Shown here in pieces: positions 56,822 through 64,000 of a stretch of DNA of 64,000 bases (the first letter of the stretch is position 1; every line of letters starts with the position of its first letter). This stretch comes from Leptodactylus fallax (taxonomy: Eukaryota > Chordata > Amphibia > Anura > Leptodactylidae). The translations under genes and the position numbers were made by a program. The notes beneath the pieces are model-generated. The model was not told the origin of the DNA. It worked only from the letters and a program-made list of their open reading frames with translations, and made no database searches. The stretch is taken from contig CAMRHE010000168.1 of assembly GCA_947044405.1 (NCBI GenBank), positions 2,115,001 through 2,179,000 on the forward strand, in the 5' to 3' direction.

Positions 56822-57125
56822 CTGCAGAAAGGAATTACAGTATTGTGGAAAGGGAGTGTTTGGCCATCAAATAGGTACTGGAATCTCTACGATATTACTT
56901 ACTGGGCTGACATTTTAGGTTGGTTACCGACCACTCCCCTCTCACATGGATGTCTCAGGCCAAAGAGAAAAATGCCCGAGTCACTAGATGGTTCCTCACC
57001 TTACAAAATTTCAAATTTAAGGTAGAGCACCAATCTGGTAGGTTACAAGGGAATGCGGATGCTCTGTCCAGGGCACACTGTATGATGGTGAAAAATGTTC
57101 GCCCCTATAGGCTCGAACAAAGGGG
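56822..57125 (+). pseudogene. RNase H C-terminal fragment
   Basis: Reads 'NYSIVERECLAIK' (with a stop and frameshift around 56870-56920), 'VTDHSPLTWMSQAKE', 'NFKFKVEHQSGRLQGNADAL', typical of gypsy RNase H through the final 'NADALSR'. It sits right before the polypurine tract, as in Gmr1-type pol. Confidence 0.88.
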
Positions 57126-57132
57126 GAGGGTA

Positions 57133-57676
57133 TGTGAGAAGGTGACAGGTAAGATTCTGGAAGGTCGCTATATCTCCCAGATTCCTTAATTATGTGTGTT
57201 AGATCAGGTAAAAACCTTTTCTGTGAGAGGGCTGTCTTTCGTTAACCTCTTCCTCTCCTACTAGGGAGAAGCCTTCAACCACAGGTGGAAGCTGGGCCTC
57301 ATTAAAGGCCTATAAAAGGTTGGCCAGTTCTCACTACTGAGCAATTCCTGGGGGAGAAAGGAGGAGCCGGGTGCTGTCCTCACATTATAAAGGCTGATGA
57401 GACTCTGGAGTGAACTCCTGCCATTGCTTTGTGCTTTTTATTGACCGTGTGACTGAAGTAGGCCACACGTACAGATAGGACAGTTTTCTGTATAGTTAGT
57501 TGCTCAGACGAGCAGGATTTCTGTTATTTTTTTTGCCTGAAAGTTAAGGCTTATTTGTTTTGCTGTTTTTGTGAGAAAAATAAACACACAGGGTAAAACC
57601 TGTTGGACTTGAACCTTTGTGTCTGTCTCTGACTGTCTGGGTCCGCTGCGGCTACCACTGAGCTTATTCCCTCACA
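57133..57676 (+). repeat. Second LTR (544 bp) of the Gmr1-like element
   Basis: Preceded by a purine tract (caaagggggaggg). It is followed not by host DNA but by another copy of the internal region. Confidence 0.92.
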
Positions 57677-58250
57677 TTTGGTGCTTCGGATGCGGGTAGA
57701 CCCAGTTTAAAACAAGTCTTAAAGAAACAGATACACTTTTTTTTTCTCTCCACCTTATGTCCTGGGTGAAGGCAGTAGGAGAGTCAAAAAAGGACGCTGC
57801 CGCCATGGAGGACTTTGTTAAGCTGCTTGGACAGGCCCAGCTGGACGCTGAAAGGCGTCAACAGCATGCCATAGAGGCGTCCGAAAAATGGCAGCGAGAA
57901 ATGAGTATGTTGTTCATGAAACAGCTGACTGTATTGACTGAGACCTTGGTTGCCCAGAAGGCGGCAGGAGAAACTTCTGCTGAGACCCAGATGGCGAGAG
58001 CCACTGCTTGAGCAGCTGTGCAAACTTCACTACAGAAGATGACATCCACTGATGACGTAGAGGCATATCTTCATGTTTTTGAGCAGGTTGCTGAACGCGA
58101 AAAGCTGCCAAAGGAACAGTGGGCCAATGTCGTGGCATCTTTCTAAACCGGGGAACCGCAGAAGGCATATTACGACCTGTGTGAGACAGCTGCCAGAGAT
58201 TATCCCACGTTGAGGAGTGAGATCCTGGCCCGTCTTGGAGTAAATATGCT
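57677..58250 (+). mobile_element. Second internal region of a tandem Gmr1-like array (truncated)
   Basis: Nearly identical to 54963-55536, including the gag N-terminus (57757-58011), the following in-frame TGA and TAA, and 'SEILARLG'. It breaks off at about 58250 and runs into AT repeat DNA. This makes LTR-internal-LTR-internal rather than a single provirus-like copy. Confidence 0.9.
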
Positions 58251-58255
58251 TATTC

Positions 58256-58445
58256 CCCCACAATAGATAGAGATCTATCGATTGTGAACCATATATATAT
58301 ATACCTATATGGTATATCTATCTAGCTATATATATATATACTATATGGTAGACAAAGAGATAGAGATATATATATATATATATATATCTGTCTACCATAT
58401 AGTGTATATATATAGCTAGATAGATATACATACACCATATATATA

Positions 58446-58478
<33 letters not shown>
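58256..58478. repeat. AT-rich palindromic microsatellite block
   Basis: TA-rich tracts with a long inverted repeat: 'ctagctatatatatatatac' near 58322 and 'tatggtagaca' near 58345 pair with 'tgtctaccata' near 58389 and 'tatatatatagctag' near 58408. Chance ORFs rich in Tyr and Ile on the minus strand come from the repeat. Confidence 0.88.
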
Positions 58479-58481
<3 letters not shown>

Positions 58482-59590
58482 TACAGACCATAAGTTTGGA
58501 CACACCTTCTCATTCCAAGAGTTTTCTGTATTTTCATGACTATAAAAATTGTAGATTCACACTGAAGGCATCAAAACTATGAATTAACACATGTGGAATT
58601 ATATACTTAACAAAAAAGTGTGAAACTACTAAAAATATGTCTTATATTCTAGGTTCTTCAAAGTAGCCACCTTTTGCTTTGATTACTGCTTTGCACACTC
58701 TTGGCATTCTCTTGATGAGCTTCAAGAGGTAGTCACCTGAAATGGTTTTCACTTCACAGGTGTGCCCTGTCAGGTTTAATAAGTGGGATTTCTTGCCTTA
58801 TAAATGGGGTTGGGACCATCAGTTGTGTTGTTCAGAAGTCAGGTGGATACACAGCTGATAGTCCTACTGAATGGAGTGTTAGAATTTGTATTATGGCAAG
58901 AAAAAAGCAGCTAAGTAAAGAAAAATGAGTGGCCATCATTACTTTAAGAAATGAAGATCATTCAGTCCAAAAAATTGGGAAAACCATCAAGCTCTACAAA
59001 GAAACTGGCTCACATGAGGACCGCCCCAGGAAAGGAAGACCAAGAGTCACCTCTGCTGCGGAGGATAAGTTCATCCGAGTCACCAGCCTCAGAAATCGCA
59101 GGTTAACAGCAGCTCAGATTAGAGACCAGGTCAATGCCACACAGAGTTCTAGCAGCAGACACATCTCTACAACAACTGTTAAGAGGAGACTGTGTGCAGC
59201 AGGCATTCATGGTAAAATAGCTGCTAGGAAACGACTGCTAAGGACAGGCAACAAGCAGAAGAGACTTGTTTGGGCTAAAGAACACAAGGAATGGACATTA
59301 GACCTGTGGAAATCTGTGCTTTGGTCTGATGAGTCCAAATTTGAGATCTTTGGTTCCAACCACCGTGTCTTTGTGCGACACAGAAAAGGTGAACAAATGG
59401 ACTCTACATGCCTGGTTCCCACCGTGAAGCATGGAGGAGGAGATGTGATGGTGTGGGGGTGCTTTGCTGGTGACACTGTTGGGGATTTATTCAAAATTGA
59501 AGGAATACAGAACCAGCATGGTTACCACAGCATCTTGCAGCGGCATGCTATTCCATCCGGTTTGTGTTTAGTTGGACCATCATTTATTTT
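58479..59590 (+). mobile_element. Tc1/mariner element, family B, copy 2, 3'-truncated
   Basis: Left terminus cagtacagaccataagtttg, preceded by TA. About 1.1 kb matches copy 1 (52734). The match stops inside the transposase at 59590, where L1 sequence begins, so the right inverted repeat is absent from this window. Confidence 0.94.
58893..59590 (+). pseudogene. Tc1 transposase, N-terminal two thirds
   Basis: ATG at about 58893 ('MARKKQLSK'), TGA at about 58926, then open from 58929 to the junction. Relative to copy 1, about 27 nt are missing near 58985, in the region before 'IKLYKETGSHEDRPRKGRPR'. 'VLWSDESKFEIFG' (first Asp, with the usual Glu) and 'GGGDVMVWGCFAGD' are present. The frame stops at 'GPSFIF', just before the second catalytic motif. 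The remaining 70 codons of the ORF are read-through into antisense L1. Confidence 0.93.
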
Positions 59591-59599
59591 TCTGTATCA

Positions 59600-61830
59600 A
59601 CCTGGTTTTCTTTCAGAGCGAATCGGGAGTAGATCCACACATCCCAGAGTTTCTCAAAGCTATGGAAAGAGTCATTTCCCAGTGCGAGTACTCTTTCGTA
59701 TGTGTATGTGTTGTGTACGGCCACTTAGAGATCCGTCATGGGCAGAGGGGCTATTGTCTTCCATCTCTGCACTAGCAGCAACTTGGCTATCGTCAAAATT
59801 TTGCAGATAAGCTTTTTGTATGCCTTCAGTGCACTGGGAATTCCGATAATCAGAATAGCCATATCAGCGGTGTATGGGAGTCGGCAGTCGAATAACTCTG
59901 AGAGCATCTCAAAGACCTTTTCCCAGTATCCTTGAATTATGGGGCAATTCCCCAATATATGTAGAAGTGTTCCTCTACCACCACACCCACTCCAACAATG
60001 CCCTGATTCAGAGGGATAGGCTAACTGTAACATAGTCAGGGTCCTATACCATCGTAATACTATTTTCATGGCTGTCTCTATATGTGTACTACACTTTAAG
60101 GATAAGTGGATCAGCTTAATTGCCTGCTGCCACTCTTCTAGGGTAATGGCTGTCCCTAAGTCTCTCTCCCAGCAACGGAATGGGGTAGATTTAGTGAAGG
60201 TCGAAAGTTCGTCCATTTTGTCATACAGAAAACGCAACCCTCTCACCTTGGTTGACAGCCAAGTGAAGAGTGCGCCACTATGGGGCAAAAGTGTCACAGG
60301 ATGTTTGGACACGAAGTGCCATATTTGAAAATATTTAAGGAAGTCTCCGTTAGGGATTCCATATTTCTGTCTAAGGTCTGCAAACAATATAGGTTGTTTA
60401 GTGTCAGAATATAATTGAGAAATCTGTGTGATCCCTCTCGATTCCCAGTCCGAGACTCTCAAACCGTCGATTACCCATGCCACTAGTGACAAAGGCATCT
60501 CAGCAATATGAAAATTTTTCATAGGGTTGGCTTTTTCGTGTATTAGCTTCCATGCCACCAATGAGGCCGCCATGACCGGGGAGAAGGAGCCAGGAGCCGA
60601 AATTTTCCAATAGGGTATCCACAGCGCATCTTCCAGTTTTAAAGGAGCTATAAATGCCTGCTCTATGTGCAACCATGGAACCGAGGTATCTATTGATTTC
60701 CACCTAGCGCACTGAGTGACCAGCGAGGCTATATAATAATTTCGTATCTTCGGAACTCCCAGCCCTCCTGCCTCCCTTTGTTTAAATAGGAAGCTTTTGT
60801 TGATTCTGGGTCTTTTCCCATTCCATATATACTTTGAAAACACTCTTTGTGCTATTTCAAAGAAGGAAGTAGGAAGGGATATCGGGAGCGTGCGAAACAA
60901 ATATAAAAGTCTAGGAAGTAGTAACATTTTGAAGGCCGCTACTCGGCCTATCCAGGAGGTATCTGTTTTTGACATTCGCTCCGTCTCCTCTTGCAGTAGT
61001 CTTAACATTGGTGTATAGTTACTTCTATAAAGGGTCCCTAGGGATGTTGTCATCCGCATCCCCAGGTATTGGACATCATCCTTCCTCCAATCAAAGTTAT
61101 AATTCGACTTTATTTGTTGAAGCAAAGAAAGAGGGACATTCAAAGGTAGCGCTTGGGATTTAGCCATATTCAATTTGTAAAATGATAAGTGCCCGAATGC
61201 AGTAATAGTATCCATTAGGCGAGGAATAGATGTTCACGGCTTAGATAGGCAGCAATTTAATAATTGACAACAACTCCTCTGAAGTAATGGGTGTATTCAA
61301 ATAGTCCAGTTGTGACTCAGTGAGTTTGGGCAATTGGGCAGCCGCAAGAAAGCGTTCAATGTCGCAGCTCGTTGGGAGAGCTACCGCTGTGCCTTCCGCG
61401 ATATTGTAGAGGCCTTCGTAAAATGATCTGAAGGCGTCAGCTATGCCCCTTGGGTCATATATTTTATATGTACCATCCTTACTATGAAGGAATTGAATTC
61501 TGGATTTCGCATGTTTCTGTTTAAGTTTGGAGGCTAGGAGTTTGCCTGCTTTATTGGACTGAGAATAATATGTAGCTTTGGTCCTTTTTAGATTTTTCTC
61601 GTATTTATGCAATAAACAAGCTGTCAATTGATGGCGCAATGTCATCAATTTGGCTGCGTTTGATAGAGATGGGGACTTTTTATTGCTGTCGTCGATTGAT
61701 TTTATTTGGTGGAGCAATCTATCCATTTCTGCCAATCTATTTTTCTTTTCTATATGCCCCAAACGAATGAATGTACCTCTGATGAAGGCCTTGTGGGAGT
61801 TCCACAGTATATCAGGGGCAGAGGGGGCAT
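59600..61830 (-). pseudogene. L1 ORF2 remainder, polymerase core deleted
   Basis: The piece 61762-61241 covers the linker and the start of the RT domain ('TSEELLSIIKLLP'). The next piece (61215-59725) starts after the active site ('MDTITAFGHLSFYKLNMAKS', thumb region) and continues through the C-terminal domain with 'WERDLGTAITLEEWQQA', 'MLQLAYPSESGHCWSGCGGR' and 'HILGNCPIIQGYWEKVFEML'. The 250-280 residues with the polymerase motifs, including the FADD-type active site, are absent between about 61250 and 61215. A stop after 'LPMTDL' at 59725 precedes more coding-like sequence ('ERVLALGNDSFHSFEKLW'). Confidence 0.9.
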
Positions 61831-61834
61831 TAAT

Positions 61835-62639
61835 CAGAAAAAAATTCCTTCAGATCAGTCTCTAAAGATGCTTTTAATTTCGGTTGTGTCATTAAAAATT
61901 CGTTGCAGCGCCATACGAACGCTCTTGGGCATTCATATTTTTCTGCTAAGGTCAAGGTTATTGCTGCATGGTCTGACCAAGTGATTACTGAGATATCAGA
62001 TTGCATAACCATGGGGAGGCTGGATTGCTCAAGTAGAAATAAATCTATCCGTGAGTGACTATTATATACAGAGGAGAAATAAGTATAATCTCTCTCAGTA
62101 TTATGGAGGATACGCCAGGCGTCAAATAATTCATGGCGCCATAGCGCTTGCGAGAAAGAAGGGTGACGTGTCGACCCACCAGAAATGGCATCTACTACCG
62201 GGTCCGGAGCCACATTAAAGTCCCCCATCAATATTAAACATCCCTGCTTCCTCTTTTCCACCGCCTTTACCAGTCTCCCTAAGAATGCCACTTGTTTCCT
62301 GTTGGGGGCGTATGCTGATACTAGCGTATAAGTAACACTATTGAGAGTGCAGATCAGTATTATAAATCGCCCCCCCGGGTCTGCATAATGTGACAATAAT
62401 TGAAATGCTACCGAGTCCCTAATACCAATCAATACCCCTCTACGTTTTGAGGAATAGTGGGCATGGAATACATTTGGGTATGTCGGATGTTGAATGCGAG
62501 AGGCATCTGCCTTCAATAGGTGGGTCTCTTGCACTGCAAGAATGTCACAGCCTTGATCCCATGCCTCGCGCCATAAATTGGCCCTCTTTTGAGGAGAGTT
62601 CAACCCTCTGACATTCATAGACATAATTTTATGCACCAT
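61835..62639 (-). pseudogene. L1 ORF2 endonuclease domain
   Basis: APE-type endonuclease that nicks target DNA. From about 62636: 'IMSMNVRGLNSPQKRA' (Asn), 'LAVQETHLL' (Glu), 'VSAYAPN', 'LMGDFNVAPDP' (Asp and Asn), 'RIDLFLL' and 'ITWSDHAAITLTL' (catalytic SDH). All key residues are in place. The frame ends at about 61830 after 'LKEFFSD' through a frameshift in an A run near 61842. Confidence 0.92.
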
Positions 62640-62937
62640 AATACACAATTAGGAATGCATTAAGAGTCTTACCACACTTGCCCACACCAAAGGATGTCCC
62701 TGGTTGCAGGAGGCGGAGATGTCTCCACCAGTTGTATTCATGTCGCCCTGTGTGCCAGAACCAGAAAGGAAACAAACCATATAAACTACAGAACCGATGG
62801 GCAACCCATCTTAACTGCATCGAAGGAAGACAAAAGAGAAAAAAGATGAACATAGTACAGCGGACCAGCAGCTGTCGTAATCTTGGGGGGATAAGTTCAA
62901 CAGCAGTGAACATATGGAATCCAAGATAGGTGAGTCT

Positions 62938-63821
62938 CTAGCTTTGAAGCCCTCTAGGTGGATGTCGTTGAGTCTTCGCCTGGCGCCAGCCATCTGATAT
63001 TGGACCAGGTGGATTCTTGATTGGAGGATCAACCATCGGAATATTCCATGCATTTAGCAATTTTTTCCCCTCCTCCAGAGTCTTGATAACATGTACGAGA
63101 TTATTGCGGGAGACGATCACACGGACTGGGAATCCCCATTTATACAGAATGTGATGTTGACGTAATGTTGTAGTAAGAGGGATGAATTGACGCCTGATTT
63201 GTGGTGTCGTCGCAGAGAGATCTGAATAGATGGATATCTTGTGATATGGTTCAGGTAGGCGGTCTGTCTTTCGTGAAGTCAGCAGAACCAGCTCTTTAGT
63301 GCGATAAAAATGGATCTTTGCCAGAACATCCCTGGGTACTGTTTCATCTAAATGTGAGGGTCTCGGAATTCTATGAGCTCTGTCAATAGTTAAGTCCATT
63401 TTCGTGAGATTTGGTAGGAGCGATTTTATCATATCCTGAAGGAAAACGGTTAAATCTTTTGGGGGTACTGATTCTGGGATCCCTCTAAATTTTAGATTGT
63501 TTCTTCTGGAACGGTCCTCTAGATCGGCTATCTTAGCTTTAAGAAAGGACACATCCCTTTCCACGTCGTAGTGCGCATCTATAAGCTCATTATGTAATGC
63601 AGCAAATTCCGCCATTTTAGATTCAACATGTACCGCACGGTTTTTAACTCTTGAAGATCTCTATCTAACGGTTTCACCATAAGGGACATGTCTGTCTTTA
63701 ATGAGCTACAAAAGGCCATGAGCATATTTTTCATTGAAGCCTCAGTTAACAGGCTTTCTGTCGCAGGTATATCTGCAAAGAAATCAATAGATGGAAGTGT
63801 ATGCTGTGTGATGTCGCTCAC
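62938..63821 (-). pseudogene. L1 ORF1 RNA-binding protein
   Basis: Start 'MSDITQHTLPSIDFF' at 63821. One frameshift near 63640 joins it to the frame 63615-62938. That frame shows a coiled-coil segment ('DVERDVSFLKAKIADLEDRS'), the RRM start 'RRNNLKFRGIPESVPP', 'LTIDRAHRIPRPSH' and the C-terminal domain 'RDVLAKIHFYRTKELVL', 'HHILYKWGFPVRVIV'. It ends with a basic tail 'RQAKTQRHPPRGLQS'. It would coat L1 RNA as a trimer if intact. Confidence 0.9.
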
Positions 63822-64000
63822 CTCCTCTCCCTGCGGACCAGCGGAGCCTGGGCTTCTGCTTCACCGGGCTCGTAGTAGGTGATTCCTGTGTCCCCAGGCT
63901 GGATGCAGTTGTAGGCCTCGTGACGCCATTTTGTGTAGGCCCGAGGTCCGCGCCCCCTCCCCGGCCCGCCGGGAGGGAGAAACAGCTGATCCTGAGTCCG
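63822..64000 (-). other. GC-rich 5' region of L1, incomplete
   Basis: GC-rich sequence upstream of ORF1 on the minus strand, cut by the window edge. It is expected to carry the internal promoter; no specific site identified. Confidence 0.55.

Larger units (their letters stand above)
54419..57676 (+). mobile_element. Gmr1-like gypsy element, internally deleted
   Basis: Two 544-bp LTRs (54419-54962, 57133-57676; TGTGAGAAGG...CCCTCACA, the left one starting TC by mutation) around 2.17 kb. The internal region holds a SCAN-like gag, zinc knuckle and protease. Then comes a gap where integrase and reverse transcriptase should be, filled partly by MITE-like sequence (56575-56820). An RNase H fragment sits directly before the polypurine tract and 3' LTR. 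RNase H as the last domain, with no integrase after it, fits the Gmr1 order (integrase upstream of reverse transcriptase). Confidence 0.88.
59591..64000 (-). mobile_element. L1 retrotransposon, minus strand, runs off the window
   Basis: On the minus strand: 5' GC-rich region (beyond 63821), ORF1 (63821-62938), spacer (62937-62640), ORF2 (62639-59600) with a complete endonuclease but a deleted polymerase core. There is no clear poly(A) at the 59591 end, so the 3' end is truncated or was joined to the Tc1 by deletion. The 5' end lies outside the window. Confidence 0.88.

Noticed and set aside
58318..58537. Tyr/Ile-rich ORFs on the minus strand
   Set aside because: Translations of TA microsatellite DNA.

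Overview
The window looks like repeat-dominated, non-genic DNA from a vertebrate, most likely a frog or toad. This rests on composition only. It holds Tc1/mariner elements with long inverted repeats, Gmr1-like Ty3/gypsy elements with a SCAN-like gag, L1 and another non-LTR LINE, a Penelope-like relic, hAT elements with 8-bp target duplications, many TTAA-bounded palindromic MITEs and a split piggyBac transposase. I found no convincing host exon, tRNA, rRNA, CRISPR array or bacterial-type operon. Almost every long ORF belongs to a transposable element (TE).

Layout. 1-8.9 kb: AT-rich DNA, a 29-31 bp minisatellite, a decayed Tc1 element (1736-3041), a TTAA-bounded hairpin MITE (about 3.9-4.95 kb) and MITE clusters. 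8.9-15.4 kb: two non-autonomous hAT elements (8975-10176, 10873-11965), a Penelope-like GIY-YIG fragment (12.39-12.69 kb), a frameshifted Tc1 element (12869-14447) and a LINE endonuclease fragment. 15.4-26.3 kb: a ~350-bp repeat array split first by an L1 that kept ORF1 but lost nearly all of ORF2 (16.0-19.2 kb), then by a 5.5-kb hAT-ended insertion (19288-24772). That insertion contains a TTAA MITE, which contains a gypsy element (20756-23946). 26.3-38 kb: a nearly intact Tc1 element (28232-29867), further Tc1 relics, one interrupted by a hAT (34396-36007), MITEs and a near-perfect palindrome.

38-52.4 kb is the most striking part. A piggyBac transposase gene on the minus strand is cut in two by an 11.6-kb LTR element (39746-51319). 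That element lacks gag and pol but carries a degraded reading frame with a recognisable cold-shock (Y-box-like) domain. Its own 5' LTR is in turn interrupted by a full-length, very young Ty3/gypsy element (40255-47653) with an uninterrupted 1739-codon gag-pol. The gag of that element resembles the PNMA (paraneoplastic Ma antigen) family.

52.6-64 kb: two copies of one Tc1 family (52734-54363 and a truncated one from 58479), a Gmr1-like gypsy element in LTR-internal-LTR-internal tandem arrangement (54419-58250), and a minus-strand L1 (59.6 kb to the window end) with ORF1, a complete endonuclease domain and a precise loss of the reverse-transcriptase core.

Nothing forms a pathway. The relations are those of parasites: autonomous elements (the PNMA-type gypsy, and formerly the Tc1, L1 and piggyBac copies) and non-autonomous passengers (MITEs, the cold-shock LTR element) that would borrow their enzymes. 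Nesting plus LTR divergence gives a relative age order: piggyBac oldest, then the cold-shock LTR element (about a dozen LTR differences in 968 bp by eye), then the PNMA-type gypsy (one LTR difference seen in 1008 bp).
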